A DNA stretch of 64,000 nt from Planktothrix sp. FACHB-1365 (GCF_014697575.1 NZ_JACJSC010000001.1:682001-746000), one strand, 5' to 3'; positions 1 through 10,220 are shown, counted from the first letter of the stretch. The notes: generated from the sequence alone by a model not told the origin. Program-made: numbers and translations.

Positions 1-1851
1 ATCTAGGGGAGCATCAGAATCGCTAATCTCTGGTAGGGTCTGGCTACCCGTAAAAACGGGCGCTTCTTGAGTTTCAATGTTCATTGAGACAGTCGTTGAG
101 TAAGAGGTTATAAACTTGCGAAGCGCATCAAAGCCGACACGATAGCAAAAATCTCCAAAACCCTCTTCTGGTTTCCGATCCTGTTTAAAATAAACGAAGA
201 TGGGAGTCAGAAACGTTTCGAGATCGTGAATCGATAAGCGATCCACAAAAGCTTCAGCCAATCGTGTTTGATTCGGAGAACCCCCTAACCAAATTTGATA
301 GGTATCAGGAGCACTCCCAACAAAGCCTAACTCCGCCATGTAGGGTCGAGCACAACCATTAGGGCATCCTGTCATCCGAATGACAAAATGCTCTTGTTGC
401 AAACCCACATTGTCCAACAATACCCGAATCCGTCCCAATACACTAGGGATAATCCGTTCTGATTCTGTCATCGCCAATCCGCAGGTCGGTAACGCCGGAC
501 ACGCCATCGAATAGCGTTCTAGGGGATCAATTTCCGTTTCGGTTTTAATCCCATGTTCTTTGAGGAGGGTTTGAATCTTAGGTTGAACCTCTGGGGAAAT
601 TTCATACAGAATCACATTTTGACTCGCCGTGACTAACATCGGCACATCAAACTGTTCTACAATTTGGCGTAAAACCGTTTTCAGGCGGAAATTTCCTTCA
701 TCTTTAATCCGACCATTATCAACAGAAATTCCTACAAATAATTGACCATCTCCTTGTTCATGCCATCCTAAATAATCTTCATAGTTCCAAGCAGGTAAAG
801 GTTTAAACGGTTGAAAGGATTTTCCGAAATATTCTTCAGCTTTTTCACGGAATTGATCCACACCCCAATCATGAATTAAATATTTCATTCTGGCGTGACG
901 TCGGTTGGTGCGATCGCCATAATCCCGTTGAGTCGCAACAATGGCTTTCACCGCATCATAAATATCCGCTTTATCCACATAGCCAATTTCATCAGCCATA
1001 CGGGCAAAGGTTTCTTCTTTATTATGAGTCCGTCCTAAACCTCCCCCGACTAAAATATTAAACCCTTCCAACTCTCCGGCGGCATTAGTAATGACAACTA
1101 AACCCAAATCTTGAGTATAGATATCCAGAGAATTATCCCCTGGAACCGTCACCGCACATTTAAACTTGCGGGGCATATAATAAGTGCCATAAATGGGTTC
1201 TGGGGAGTCCGTATAATTCGTACCATTTGTATTCCGAAGACGAGCGACTTTTACCTCTGGATCTTCTTCTGCGGTAATAAATTTTTCCCCATCTAACCAG
1301 ATTTCATAATAGGCTCCTGTTTGGGGAGTTAACAGATCAGCAATATTATTGGCATAAGTCCGGGCATATTCATACTCAGGACGATTTTTATAAGGTGCTG
1401 GAGGTGCTAAAACGTTGCGGTTAATATCTCCACAAGCCCCTAAAGTTGACCCCATATTATTAATAATAGAAGCCAAAACTGTTTTAAGATTTTTCTTTAA
1501 AACTCCGTGTAATTGGAACCCTTGACGAGTCGTAGCCCGAATTGTATGGTTTCCATATTCATCAGATAAGCGATCCAAAGTTAAATACAATTGAGGGGGA
1601 ATAAAGCCCCCAGGACTGCGGGTTCGCAGCATCATTCCATAGTCTTTTTCCTGTCCTTTAACTCGATTATCTCGGTTATCTTGTTGATAAGAGCCGTGAA
1701 ATTTGAGAATTTGAATTGCATCCTCCGAGAAGTAGTTCAAATCATTCAACAGTTCTGTGGCGAGGGGTTCCCGCAAGAAATTGCTGCGTTCTTTAAGCCC
1801 TTCAACTTTCGAGGGTTTATTAACCTTGGGAGGTGTTGCGGATAGAGTCAT
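1..1851 (-). CDS. sir: Ferredoxin-sulfite reductase, 3' end beyond window
   Basis: Assimilatory sulfite reductase, which reduces sulfite to sulfide with six electrons from ferredoxin using siroheme and a [4Fe-4S] cluster. The start is the ATG at 1851-1849 and 617 codons are open to the left edge, so only a short C-terminal tail is missing. The cluster-ligand motifs are visible on the minus strand: CPALPTC (Cys-x5-Cys, near 490) and [10 protein letters not shown] (Cys-x3-Cys, near 365). The N-terminus ([18 protein letters not shown]) lacks a transit or signal peptide, as expected for a cytoplasmic cyanobacterial enzyme. The last ~35 residues in the window are rich in acidic and Thr/Ser residues, an extension beyond the catalytic core. 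It is transcribed divergently from the CRR7-like gene. Confidence 0.96.
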   Translation of the reverse strand, partial: MTLSATPPKVNKPSKVEGLKERSNFLREPLATELLNDLNYFSEDAIQILKFHGSYQQDNRDNRVKGQEKDYGMMLRTRSPGGFIPPQLYLTLDRLSDEYGNHTIRATTRQGFQLHGVLKKNLKTVLASIINNMGSTLGACGDINRNVLAPPAPYKNRPEYEYARTYANNIADLLTPQTGAYYEIWLDGEKFITAEEDPEVKVARLRNTNGTNYTDSPEPIYGTYYMPRKFKCAVTVPGDNSLDIYTQDLGLVVITNAAGELEGFNILVGGGLGRTHNKEETFARMADEIGYVDKADIYDAVKAIVATQRDYGDRTNRRHARMKYLIHDWGVDQFREKAEEYFGKSFQPFKPLPAWNYEDYLGWHEQGDGQLFVGISVDNGRIKDEGNFRLKTVLRQIVEQFDVPMLVTASQNVILYEISPEVQPKIQTLLKEHGIKTETEIDPLERYSMACPALPTCGLAMTESERIIPSVLGRIRVLLDNVGLQQEHFVIRMTGCPNGCARPYMAELGFVGSAPDTYQIWLGGSPNQTRLAEAFVDRLSIHDLETFLTPIFVYFKQDRKPEEGFGDFCYRVGFDALRKFITSYSTTVSMNIETQEAPVFTGSQTLPEISDSDAPLD

Positions 1852-2002
1852 GAGCTTCTGATACCTTTTTCAATAAAAAACCATAAGGGTTCAGCCTTTT
1901 ACTCCCTGGGGAGTCATAGTTCAACCCGATTGTTTTCAATCCCCTGTAATTCGGTCGGAATTATCGGTATTAATTTTGATCGTAACATGGGGGTAGTCAC
2001 AA

Positions 2003-2329
2003 TTGTCCCGTATTATGGCCGTCTCCGTCTTAAGTCAGAATGATTATTTAACAGTTCACGAACAAACAACAATGCCAGATGCGCTAATGTACGATGAGGA
2101 TACCTTTGTGGTCTTAGAAACCCATCAACCGGAACAGTTTATGACGGTTGCAGAACTCCTCGAAAAGCTCAAATCTGTTTTATCAGAATCTCAAGACAAT
2201 TTACCCCAGGATTTACAACGCTTTACCACCATTGAAGAACAAGCGCAATATCTGATTGATACAAGTTGTGACCTTAACCTCAAACCGGGTCAATATTTGC
2301 AGTGGTATGCGGTGAGGTTGGAGAAGTAG
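2003..2329 (+). CDS. CRR7-like protein (chlororespiratory reduction 7 family)
   Basis: Small soluble acidic protein. The core from MPDALMYDEDTFVVLE through QYLQWYAVRLEK resembles the CRR7 family. In plants CRR7 is needed for assembly or stability of the chloroplast NDH-1 complex, and cyanobacteria carry homologues of the same size. The reading frame opens at 2003 (108 residues), but family similarity begins at the ATG at 2072, giving 85 residues. Neither start has a clear ribosome binding site, and I favour 2072. It is divergent from sir across 150 bp. Assignment is by recalled family resemblance, so function is inferred. Confidence 0.72.
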   Translation: MSRIMAVSVLSQNDYLTVHEQTTMPDALMYDEDTFVVLETHQPEQFMTVAELLEKLKSVLSESQDNLPQDLQRFTTIEEQAQYLIDTSCDLNLKPGQYLQWYAVRLEK

Positions 2330-2369
2330 GAGGTCGGTTGAGGGTTAACCCTCAACCGTCAACACTCAA

Positions 2370-2927
2370 CTAACCTTCTACAATTAAAGCCACATCAATC
2401 TGTTCTTCTTGGGGTTGAGTAATTTCAACTTTCAGACCTGGGCCAAAGAACTTAGCGATTTTCTCTTGTTTATTTTGCCAAGTATCCAGGGATATTAAGG
2501 GAGAATAAAACTGTAAAATCAGTGTATAAGACCCATCAATAATCGTTTCTCGGATACCTTGGAGGGTGGGACGTTCTTCGCGGTTGGGGCTGAGTCCTAG
2601 ACGTTCTAAGACATCGGATAAATGGGCTTCTTGGCCATAGCGATAACGGGTGACATCTTTGCGGATTTGATTCTGAGTCTCTGTAGCTTGTTGCTCTCGT
2701 ACCGCTAAAACCTCAGAGGATGTCGCTTGAGTCATCGGAATGGGTTTTAATTCTGCCGCTTTGAGGGCGAGTCCCCCCAATAATAGGGGAATACCATAGA
2801 AAAATCCAGCTAAATTTAAGGTTGCATTATCTGCAAAATAAGCTGCAAAACCCACTACGGTTAAAATTCCACCGACCACTAAACCTAGGGCTCCGAGAGA
2901 AGTTTGACGTAACATATTATAAATCAC
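2370..2927 (-). CDS. DUF2854 family membrane protein
   Basis: A 185-residue protein with two hydrophobic helices near the N-terminus (about residues 11-30 and 36-56). A soluble, mixed-charge C-terminal domain of about 125 residues follows. This matches the cyanobacterial/plastid DUF2854 family, whose function is not established. The segment with YRYGQEAHLSDVLERLGL is typical of the family. It converges on the CRR7-like gene, 40 bp apart at the 3' ends. It is divergent from the small gene at 3052. The start ATG at 2927 could instead be the internal Met at residue 5. Confidence 0.7.
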   Translation of the reverse strand: MIYNMLRQTSLGALGLVVGGILTVVGFAAYFADNATLNLAGFFYGIPLLLGGLALKAAELKPIPMTQATSSEVLAVREQQATETQNQIRKDVTRYRYGQEAHLSDVLERLGLSPNREERPTLQGIRETIIDGSYTLILQFYSPLISLDTWQNKQEKIAKFFGPGLKVEITQPQEEQIDVALIVEG

Positions 2928-3051
2928 TCATTCGTCCGCGAAAATTCATTCTCTGATTTTATGGTTTATTAGACATAGAGAAAACCTATATTTTGATTTT
3001 CAACACTGACTTCTGGAAACAAAGCAGGGTTCGGATATACCGTGTCATCGG

Positions 3052-3327
3052 ATGTTCAACATGACAACTAACGACGAAGATCAATCAACTGCTAATATTA
3101 AACGTAAACTACTGGAGCAGATTAACACGCTCAAGCGCGAAGACGAACGATTGTACAATATCCTCGCTATCGATGTTTGGGCGTTAGCGAAAACGATGGA
3201 TGAGTTTCAACCGGGCTTTTGGAGTGCTTTTATGAAAAACCGCGAAAAAGCTTTAAAACGGTTTCTCGCTGAATCTGCTAAAAATAAACCCGATACTGAT
3301 ACAAAACGGCCCCCTTTTCTACGGTAG
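3052..3327 (+). CDS. Small conserved-looking hypothetical protein
   Basis: A 91-residue charged, helical, soluble protein without signal peptide or membrane segment. The frame opens at MFNM, but the second Met at 3061 (MTTNDEDQS) is an equally good start. The middle (DERLYNILAIDVWALAKTMD) looks like an amphipathic helical bundle, and the C-terminus is Lys/Pro rich. I do not recognise the family. It ends 37 bp before the response regulator on the same strand and may share its transcript. Codon use resembles its neighbours. Confidence 0.6.
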   Translation: MFNMTTNDEDQSTANIKRKLLEQINTLKREDERLYNILAIDVWALAKTMDEFQPGFWSAFMKNREKALKRFLAESAKNKPDTDTKRPPFLR

Positions 3328-3364
3328 CCTTGGATTAAATTTTAGGTTGTATTGATTAACAAAC

Positions 3365-4045
3365 ATGAGGATTTTATTAGTCGAAGATGATGAACGGATT
3401 ACAAAAGCCTTAGCTGAAGCTTTCATGGATCATCATTATGTGGTAGATGTTGTTCATGATGGTCAGATGGGGTGGGAGTTTGTGGAATCGGCTGTCTATG
3501 ATGTGATTATTTTAGATGTAATGTTACCCCGACTCAATGGAATTCAGTTTTGTCAACGATTAAGACAACGGGGAAACACAACACCTGTATTGATGTTAAC
3601 GGCAAAAGATACCAGTGCAGATAAAGTATTAGGGTTAGATGTGGGGGCGGATGATTATGTGATTAAACCCTTTGATTTACAAGAGTTATTAGCTAGAGTT
3701 CGAGCGTTATTAAGGCGGGGAAATTCCGCGTTACCTCCTGTATTAGAATGGGGAAATCTTCGTTTAGATCCTAATAGTTGTGAAGTAACATATTGTGAAG
3801 AAATTTTATCTTTAACCCCTAAAGAATATGGGTTGTTAGAATTATTTTTGCGAAATCCTGGACGAGTGCTTTCACGAGAAATGATTTTAGATCACCTTTG
3901 GTCTTTTGAAGATATTCCGGGGGATGATACAGTTAAAACCCATATCAAAAGATTAAGACAAAAACTTAAAATAGTCGGGGCATCATCCACATTAATTGAG
4001 ACAGTATATGGCTTGGGATATCGGCTCAAAACGCAACGTGATTAA
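3365..4045 (+). CDS. OmpR-family two-component response regulator
   Basis: A 226-residue DNA-binding response regulator. The N-terminal receiver shows the acidic pair E7/D8/D9, the phospho-acceptor D51 in IILDVMLPRLNG, T79 and K101 in IKPF. The C-terminal winged helix (from about residue 125, ending ETVYGLGYRLK) is of OmpR/PhoB type. It overlaps the histidine kinase start by 8 bp, so the two form a co-translated pair. Overall organisation resembles cyanobacterial RppA/ManR-like regulators, but the signal sensed cannot be read from sequence. The downstream membrane gene at 5520 is a plausible target or partner. Confidence 0.93.
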   Translation: MRILLVEDDERITKALAEAFMDHHYVVDVVHDGQMGWEFVESAVYDVIILDVMLPRLNGIQFCQRLRQRGNTTPVLMLTAKDTSADKVLGLDVGADDYVIKPFDLQELLARVRALLRRGNSALPPVLEWGNLRLDPNSCEVTYCEEILSLTPKEYGLLELFLRNPGRVLSREMILDHLWSFEDIPGDDTVKTHIKRLRQKLKIVGASSTLIETVYGLGYRLKTQRD

Positions 4046-5342
4046 TCCTGAATTTAGATCTTTAAGTTGGCGATTATTACTCTCCTATTTAGGGGTAATG
4101 ATGGCGATCTCTGCAACCTCGATGATTGCTGTCTATGAATTTTTTGCCTTTAGTTTATATCAACAATTAGATCGTCAATTACTAACATTAGCAGATGCAG
4201 CTACTCATAATTTTGAAGAAATTCAAGAACATCAAAAAACTTTTAAATCCTCTGATTCTCTGGAATTAGATGACGATGGTGATCTGGATATTCCTTGGCA
4301 AAATATTCAGCAACCTAATCAAGGAATTGAATGGTTTGATGTAAATCGCCAACTGATTACTAAAGCTGGAAAAGTTTTTCCTCCTGTTGATTTATCCCAT
4401 TATCATCGGACTTATACAGTTAATGATAAAAAAATTCGGACTCTAACTTTAGAGATTAACAAAGAACCTGGATCACCACAACAGATTATGGGTTATGTAC
4501 GGATCAGTGAATCTACAGAACCCGTTGAAATGGTGTTAACAAAATTAAGAATAGGAATGATGTTAGGAGGAATATTAGTATCGGGATTAACCGCTTTTGG
4601 CGGAATGTGGTTAACAAAACAATCCCTAAAACCCATTGAACAAAGTTTTGAAAAGCTCAAACAATTTACCGCCGATGCGTCTCACGAATTGAGAAATCCT
4701 TTAGCTGGAATTAGAGCTTGTGTAGAAGTCATCCAAAGTCATCCAGAACGAATTCATCCGGCGGATATTGATAAATTAAAAGCAATTTCTAGTGGTGTCA
4801 ATCAAATGACTAGCTTAGTAGAAGATTTATTACTCCTCGCCCGCACGGATCAACATTCTATTTCTATAACAACGAATTGGGTAATTATTCCCCTGCATGA
4901 ACTGTTAGAAGATTTAGTAGAATTTATTTATTTTCAAGCCGAACAAAAGCAAATTGAATTAATCTTAGATATCAGAACAGATATTAAAATGAAGGGGGAT
5001 GGAAATCAACTTTGGCGATTATTTTTGAACTTAATTGAAAATGCAATTTATTATACTGATAGTGGCGGAAAAGTGATAGTCTCTTTAGAGGAGCGAGAAA
5101 AATCGGTTTGGGTGAGAATTGAAGACACTGGAATAGGAATTGCGGCTGAACAGTTACCTTTTATTTTTGATCGCTTATGGCGTGCTGATCAAGCTCGAAC
5201 TCGACAAGAAGGCGGATCGGGATTAGGACTCGCGATCGCTCAAACTTTAGCTCAACATCATCAAGGGGAAATTACCGTTACCAGTCAGTTAGGAAAGGGT
5301 AGCTGTTTTGTTGTGCGTTTTCCCGGTTTACCCTATTCCTAA
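4038..5342 (+). CDS. Membrane sensor histidine kinase
   Basis: Partner of the preceding regulator. I chose the GTG at 4038, which overlaps the regulator stop and gives 434 residues. The longer frame from 3996 would run 50 bp into the regulator. There is an N-terminal membrane helix (LLLSYLGVMMAISATSMIAV), a ~140-residue extracytoplasmic sensor, and a second helix (MMLGGILVSGLTAFGGMWL). The DHp helix follows with the phospho-acceptor His in ASHELRNPL. The ATPase has an N box (NLIENAIYY), a G1 box (EDTGIGIA), an F box (FDRLWRAD) and a G2 box (GSGLGLAIA). No PAS or GAF domain is visible. It is class I and probably also a phosphatase. Confidence 0.92.
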   Translation: MINPEFRSLSWRLLLSYLGVMMAISATSMIAVYEFFAFSLYQQLDRQLLTLADAATHNFEEIQEHQKTFKSSDSLELDDDGDLDIPWQNIQQPNQGIEWFDVNRQLITKAGKVFPPVDLSHYHRTYTVNDKKIRTLTLEINKEPGSPQQIMGYVRISESTEPVEMVLTKLRIGMMLGGILVSGLTAFGGMWLTKQSLKPIEQSFEKLKQFTADASHELRNPLAGIRACVEVIQSHPERIHPADIDKLKAISSGVNQMTSLVEDLLLLARTDQHSISITTNWVIIPLHELLEDLVEFIYFQAEQKQIELILDIRTDIKMKGDGNQLWRLFLNLIENAIYYTDSGGKVIVSLEEREKSVWVRIEDTGIGIAAEQLPFIFDRLWRADQARTRQEGGSGLGLAIAQTLAQHHQGEITVTSQLGKGSCFVVRFPGLPYS

Positions 5343-5519
5343 AACCCAATTATAATTCGTCACCAGTTTGTCACTTTTTAGGTTTATCCTCAAACTCAGG
5401 GTTAGGAGCATTATCTTTCTGTTGTTATATTAATAACTATTTTCTCGGTCATGTGCCTACCTTTAGAGAGGTAATTTTTTTACATTTCTACAAACCTATA
5501 ATTATTGAGGTTAATAATA

Positions 5520-6104
5520 ATGCAAAATCTTCAATTTCGGAAATTTCATCGTAAAATAGCACCAATTGTATTTATTCCTTTATTTTTAACGGCTTTTACT
5601 GGAATGGTCTATCGTCTGGGAAGGACTTGGATGGGATTATCGGAAGAAAAAGCAGATATTTTCCTGATGATTCATCAAGGAGAATTTTTAGGAAAACCTT
5701 TAGTTCCGATTTATGTATTATTAGTCGGTTTAGGACTAATAGCCATGATTCTTACCGGATTGACAATGGTTCGGTTAGCTCAACAAAAACGTAAAAATCC
5801 CTCTAAAAATACTCCATTGAATGCTAGAAAAGTGCATCAAATTTTAGCACCTATTACATTCTTACCTTTATTCTTAAGTGCGTCAACAGGTATTTTCTAT
5901 CGACTAGGAAATAGTTGGTTTCATATTCCTAGTGAATTTTCTAAACTCTTACTGAGAATTCATCAAGGTACTTATTTTGGCCCCTTCGGAAGAACAATTT
6001 ATATTGCCTTAATCGGTTTAGGATTAATTACTATGTTAATTACCGGACTTAATTTGACCGGAATTTTTCGTAAAAAACGGGCTAAAGTTTCAGAAGAATC
6101 CTAA
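5520..6104 (+). CDS. PepSY-associated-type membrane protein with internal duplication
   Basis: A 194-residue protein of four predicted membrane helices built from two repeats of about 85 residues. Each repeat starts with (K)FH/(K)VH, continues PLFLTAFTGMVYRLG / PLFLSASTGIFYRLG, has a central IHQG motif and ends in a second helix LIGLGLITMLITGL. The repeated His residues suggest metal or heme contacts in the membrane, as in PepSY-associated TM proteins; this is inference. The ATG at 5520 is preferred over the TTG at 5505 because GAGG at 5507-5510 is well placed. The two-component pair lies 177 bp upstream on the same strand. Confidence 0.7.
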   Translation: MQNLQFRKFHRKIAPIVFIPLFLTAFTGMVYRLGRTWMGLSEEKADIFLMIHQGEFLGKPLVPIYVLLVGLGLIAMILTGLTMVRLAQQKRKNPSKNTPLNARKVHQILAPITFLPLFLSASTGIFYRLGNSWFHIPSEFSKLLLRIHQGTYFGPFGRTIYIALIGLGLITMLITGLNLTGIFRKKRAKVSEES

Positions 6105-6212
6105 GTTTCAACGGAATTAGAAATCAAATTTTCTACTCAAGGCGGGAGTTGTTCGGTTGCGGTTCCTTACAACACCGTATATCCGGGTAAAGCTTCATAA
6201 TTCGGATATTGA
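6105..6212. other. Intergenic segment with a possible gene remnant
   Basis: Directly after the PepSY-like stop the same frame stays open for about 30 codons (VSTELEIKFSTQGG... to VYPGKAS, stop near 6200). It has no usable start and protein-like composition. It could be the tail of a lost or once-fused gene, or chance. Confidence 0.2.
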
Positions 6213-6863
6213 TTAGGGGCTAAACTGCGATCGCACCCATTTACGAAATCCTCGCCTTGCAGCACTATCTCCTATCATTTCACTTTCCTGTAAAAACTGT
6301 AAAATTCCTTCTATTATTTGTAAGTTTCCAAAAATTAAGCTAGTTTCTACGGGTTGATATTCTTCCTCAGTTAATATAAAAATTTGTAGTTTTCTCTCAG
6401 CATAAATCCACAATTCAGGTACACCTAACGCTAAATAAGCATCAAGTTGAGTTTTTGAAGTCACATCAACTTCAATGGCTAAATCAGGAGGCGGATCAAC
6501 AGATAAATCAACTCGCTTTTTTCCAATCATTAAAGCAGCATTTTGAATATAAAAACAGTTATCGGGTTCGATCCCTGCTGTCATTTCGGGTTGTTTAAAA
6601 GTTGTCGATCCAAACGTTTGTGAATCTAACTCTAATTCATCCAATAGAATTTTAACAAAATCGCTAATGAGTTCTTTTTTTATTTCATGTTCTGGTAATG
6701 GCATCCGAATTTCTAACACTCCTTGACAATAAGCAACCCGTGAAGCCCGATGTTCTCCCATTTCCTCTAAAATCGCTTCAAATTCCTGCCAACTCACCTG
6801 ACGCAAGATGAGGTGTTGTCCGGGTTGAATCTCAATTTGGCGTAATTCTAAGGTGACAGCCAT
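6213..6863 (-). CDS. Uma2-family (DUF820) restriction-endonuclease-fold protein
   Basis: A 216-residue protein of the PD-(D/E)xK-fold Uma2/DUF820 family, which is massively expanded in cyanobacteria. Family hallmarks are visible: AYCQGVLEIRMPLPEHE near residues 44-60, then EPDNCFYIQNA, and PPDLAIEVDVTSKTQ carrying the catalytic D...E-x-D-type acidic residues. LGVPELWIYAE follows. The C-terminal tail (RRGFRKWVRSQ) is basic. The cellular role of the family is not established. It stands alone, convergent with the PepSY-like gene. Confidence 0.85.
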   Translation of the reverse strand: MAVTLELRQIEIQPGQHLILRQVSWQEFEAILEEMGEHRASRVAYCQGVLEIRMPLPEHEIKKELISDFVKILLDELELDSQTFGSTTFKQPEMTAGIEPDNCFYIQNAALMIGKKRVDLSVDPPPDLAIEVDVTSKTQLDAYLALGVPELWIYAERKLQIFILTEEEYQPVETSLIFGNLQIIEGILQFLQESEMIGDSAARRGFRKWVRSQFSP

Positions 6864-6969
6864 TTTAGCCTCCCTAACTCGATATTTTTATTATTTCCAA
6901 ACTTCAGTTAAATCTAACATAAACCCTGGTAAAATATCTTCTCCTGATAAGCTGAGATTAGGCGTAATT

Positions 6970-7002
6970 AGAAACCCGGTTTCTTGAAGAAACCGGGTTT
7001 CT
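6970..7002. repeat. Dispersed AAACCCGGTTT palindrome (copy 1)
   Basis: A perfect 16-bp inverted repeat (AGAAACCCGGTTTCTT and its complement) separated by one base lies 24 bp after the dxs stop. The same repeat family occurs near 25752, 36617-37018 and 38395. It lies where a dxs transcription terminator would be expected, but there is no U-run, so it is better called a dispersed palindromic element. Confidence 0.85.
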
Positions 7003-7025
7003 ATGGTTTTTAGTTTTTGAAACAA

Positions 7026-8939
7026 TTAACTAACTTTAGCGGGTTGTTTTTCCTGACTAAAAAAGGTGTCTCGAATTTGTTCAGAAATTTGAGAACTGGT
7101 TAAGCCTAAATCAGCAAAAGATTCATTCGGTTCAGCATGATCGACTAAAATATCAGGAACCCCGAAACGCTTCACGGGAACTACAACATTATTATCTAAT
7201 AATGCTTCAGCAACAGCCGAACCAAAACCGCCCATTAAACAGCCTTCTTCTATCGTAACAACTTTACCCATTTGTTGAGCTAAAGGTGCAATTAATTCGA
7301 TATCCAAAGGTTTAACAAAACGGGGATTAACTACCGTTGCTTCAATGCCATGTTCACTGAGAATTTCAGCGACTTGCATGGACATATTTACCATACTGCC
7401 ATAACCCATTAATAGCAGATCATCGCCATTGCGTAAAATCTCTCCTTTGCCGATGGGTAAAGGTTCCCAGCCTTCTTCCATTAACGGAACACCTAACCCT
7501 GATCCACGGGGATAACGCATGGCAGTGGGGCCATCTGTATGCTCAATTCCAGTTACTAACATCCGTTGTAATTCGGCTTCATCTTTAGGTGCCATAATTA
7601 CTAGATTAGGCAAACACCGCAGATAAGCAATATCATACATTCCTTGGTGAGTTGGGCCGTCTGCACCCACAATTCCGGCTCGATCCATACAGAAGAAAAC
7701 CGGGAGCTTTTGAATACAAATATCATGGACAATTTGATCATAAGCTCGTTGCAAGAAGGTGGAATAAATTGCCACAACTGGACGCATTCCTTCTGCTGCT
7801 AAACCCGCCGCCATTGTAACCGCGTGTTGTTCCGCAATTCCCACATCAATATATTGTTTGGGCAGTTTTTTCTGAAGAATATCTAACCCAGTTCCCGTTG
7901 CCATTGCCGCCGTAATACCGACAATTCGAGGATCATTTTCACCCAATTTAACTAAGGTTTCTCCAAACACTTTAGAATAACTGGGGGGTTTGGGTTTACT
8001 AACAGGAATTGCTTTTCCTGTCGCTAAGTTAAAGGGATTTTGAGCATGATAACCGACTTGATCTTTTTCGGCGATCGCATAGCCTTTTCCTTTCACCGTT
8101 GCGACGTGAACTAACACAGGCCCCGGTATTTTATGGGCTTGTTGAAACGTATTAATTAATTCTTGTAAATCATGACCATCTACAGGCCCAACATAAGTAA
8201 AACCTAATTCTTCAAACACCGCCCCAACTTTAGGAACAGCAAGACGTTTCATCCCTTCTTTCATGCGTTCCATTTCGGGAGTAAAGGCTTCTCCAACGAA
8301 GGGTAAATGTTTAAATTGTTCTTCTAAATTATCCGTAAGAAACTGAACCGGATCACTCAGCCGCATTTTATTCAAATAACGAGAAATTGCACCCACATTG
8401 GGCGAAATTGACATCTCGTTATCATTCAGAACCACCATTAAATTAGTATGAGGTAAATGTCCGGCGTGGTTAATGGCTTCTAATGCCATTCCTCCCGTTA
8501 AAGCGCCATCTCCAATAATGGCAACGACTTTAAAGTTTTCCCCTTTCATATCCCGTGCTAAAGCCATGCCTAAACCAGCAGAAATACTGGTAGAAGCGTG
8601 TCCAGCACCAAAATGATCGAATTTACTTTCACAGCGTTTTAAATAGCCAGCAACGCCATCTTTTTGCCTTAAGGTGTGAAAATTTTGATAACGTCCGGTG
8701 ATTAATTTATGGGGATAGGCTTGGTGTCCCACATCCCAAAGAACTTTATCTCGATCGAGATCCAGGGTTTGATACAATCCTAACGTCAGTTCCACCACAC
8801 CCAACCCTGGCCCTAAATGTCCACCAGTGGCGGCAACGGTTTCTAAGTGTTTCTCGCGGATCTGGCGGGCGATTTGTTCGAGTTGAGAAATCGACAAACC
8901 ATGTAGTTGATTTGGATGAGTAATTTCGCTTAGGTGCAT
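7026..8939 (-). CDS. dxs: 1-deoxy-D-xylulose-5-phosphate synthase
   Basis: First enzyme of the MEP isoprenoid pathway. It condenses pyruvate and glyceraldehyde-3-phosphate using thiamine diphosphate. The 637-residue length is normal. Visible landmarks are the transketolase-type start ([16 protein letters not shown]), the ThDP/Mg motif [20 protein letters not shown] with the downstream [11 protein letters not shown], the pyrimidine-domain [17 protein letters not shown] with the catalytic Glu, and the C-terminal transketolase domain ([20 protein letters not shown]). Cytoplasmic. It supplies precursors for carotenoids, phytol and quinones. Start ATG at 8939. Confidence 0.98.
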   Translation of the reverse strand: MHLSEITHPNQLHGLSISQLEQIARQIREKHLETVAATGGHLGPGLGVVELTLGLYQTLDLDRDKVLWDVGHQAYPHKLITGRYQNFHTLRQKDGVAGYLKRCESKFDHFGAGHASTSISAGLGMALARDMKGENFKVVAIIGDGALTGGMALEAINHAGHLPHTNLMVVLNDNEMSISPNVGAISRYLNKMRLSDPVQFLTDNLEEQFKHLPFVGEAFTPEMERMKEGMKRLAVPKVGAVFEELGFTYVGPVDGHDLQELINTFQQAHKIPGPVLVHVATVKGKGYAIAEKDQVGYHAQNPFNLATGKAIPVSKPKPPSYSKVFGETLVKLGENDPRIVGITAAMATGTGLDILQKKLPKQYIDVGIAEQHAVTMAAGLAAEGMRPVVAIYSTFLQRAYDQIVHDICIQKLPVFFCMDRAGIVGADGPTHQGMYDIAYLRCLPNLVIMAPKDEAELQRMLVTGIEHTDGPTAMRYPRGSGLGVPLMEEGWEPLPIGKGEILRNGDDLLLMGYGSMVNMSMQVAEILSEHGIEATVVNPRFVKPLDIELIAPLAQQMGKVVTIEEGCLMGGFGSAVAEALLDNNVVVPVKRFGVPDILVDHAEPNESFADLGLTSSQISEQIRDTFFSQEKQPAKVS

Positions 8940-9092
8940 ATTTGTTAAATACCTTCAAGTCACCATGAAGTTAACGTTTCGGGAAAATGGCCCAATTTTC
9001 CAGGCATTAGGCCGAATTATCAACATCAATGTCATGGTAGCAGGGAAGAGGGTGATGGGGTATTGACAGTTAAGGGTTGACGATTAATCAGC

Positions 9093-9680
9093 TTAAAATG
9101 ACGAGTTGGGTTGGGTGAGGAATTCGAGTTCACTAGGAGTGCTGGGACGGCTTAAAATCACGTTACGATGGGGGAAGCGTCCGAATTTTTGAATAATATT
9201 AAAGTGGGCGATCGCATAATCAAACATGGATGCGGTATTGGGATCATTTTTTAAGGTTTCAAATAATTCGACACAACGAGTTTGATCGGCTAAATTTTCG
9301 CTATGTTCAAGGGGAAGATAAATAAAAGCCCGTTGTACCATAATTATCTGTTGATCATATTTTTGATCAAGGGCATACTTGGCGATGGTTAATGCTTTTT
9401 CATCGGTAGCAAAGGCTTGGGGTGTTCCTCGAAATAGATTGCGAGAAAATTGATCTAAGGTAATAATTAAGGCTAAACAACTTAACGGTGAATTTTGCCA
9501 AAAATCAAGTTGGTTTGTCGCAGCAAGTTCATAGGTTGGGAGAAAACGAGTCCTGATTTCTTGATCAAAAGTAGGATTTGTCATAAACCAAGCAGGTTTA
9601 GGTTTACCATAGTCGGGGTCATGGGGATGACCAAACCAGAAGCTTAAAATTTCTTCAAATTTCTCCATAATTGTTTTCAA
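9093..9680 (-). CDS. DUF924 family protein
   Basis: A 195-residue soluble protein of the DUF924 family, a TPR-like alpha-helical fold without known activity. Family signatures are FWFGHPHDPDYGKPKPAWF near the N-terminus, LALIITLDQFSRNLFRGTP in the middle and RAFIYLPLEHSENLADQ. The second Met (MEKFEEILSFWFG, start 9668) is a likely alternative start. It is same-strand with dxs, with about 150 bp between the genes, and may be transcribed from its own promoter. Confidence 0.88.
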   Translation of the reverse strand: MKTIMEKFEEILSFWFGHPHDPDYGKPKPAWFMTNPTFDQEIRTRFLPTYELAATNQLDFWQNSPLSCLALIITLDQFSRNLFRGTPQAFATDEKALTIAKYALDQKYDQQIIMVQRAFIYLPLEHSENLADQTRCVELFETLKNDPNTASMFDYAIAHFNIIQKFGRFPHRNVILSRPSTPSELEFLTQPNSSF

Positions 9681-9744
9681 TCTCCAGCAATTTATTGTAA
9701 TAATATTGGTTCTTCCTATGTCAGGGCTGTTTCATGAAACATCT

Positions 9745-10200
9745 CTACTCGGATTTTTTGACATAAGACTGAAGCCGAGTATCAATACTTTTAATATGGT
9801 TGACAAACCAATCTAATAATTCTTGCTTAACTTGAGTTACAATCAACTCTAAAGACTGTTTTAGCTCAATTTTATGATTAATATCTTGCAGGGTAATCAA
9901 AAATTTAGCATGGGCATCTTTATTATTACAAGCAACTGGACATTTATAGAGAGCCATGCAAGATTCTTCATAATTAAAGTGATTATTAATATACATTTTC
10001 AAAAATCCCATAATGGCTCGGAGTTCCTGCTCTCCTTTCTGACTTTCCATTGCTTCCAATAGCTGATCCATTTGATCTAATAACTGTTCATGTTGACAGT
10101 CTAGCAACGGAATCCCAATTTTTAAAGAATCGTTCCACGTTCTCATGGTATTTTTACCTAAATTTTTATCCTTTGATCTGGATTTACTTTGACCCATCAT
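9745..10200 (-). CDS. Bacteriohemerythrin (hemerythrin-like metal-binding protein)
   Basis: A 151-residue four-helix-bundle O2-binding di-iron protein. The ligand pattern is visible: LLDCQHEQLLDQMD (His), NNHFNYEESCM (His...Glu), DAHAKFL (His) and WFVNHIKSIDTRL (His...Asp). The frame continues upstream to 10440, but that part overlaps leuS and is not protein-like. Start is placed at the ATG at 10200, preceded by GAGG about 10 bases away, or at the adjacent ATG 10197. Such proteins carry or sense oxygen. The start lies just downstream of a dispersed repeat at 10221. Confidence 0.9.
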   Translation of the reverse strand: MMGQSKSRSKDKNLGKNTMRTWNDSLKIGIPLLDCQHEQLLDQMDQLLEAMESQKGEQELRAIMGFLKMYINNHFNYEESCMALYKCPVACNNKDAHAKFLITLQDINHKIELKQSLELIVTQVKQELLDWFVNHIKSIDTRLQSYVKKSE

Positions 10201-10220
10201 AAACGAAAAAACCTCTAACT

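Noticed and set aside
8746-8958. 70-codon minus-strand frame overlapping the dxs start
   Set aside because: Shifted-frame shadow of dxs with Arg-rich, non-family sequence.
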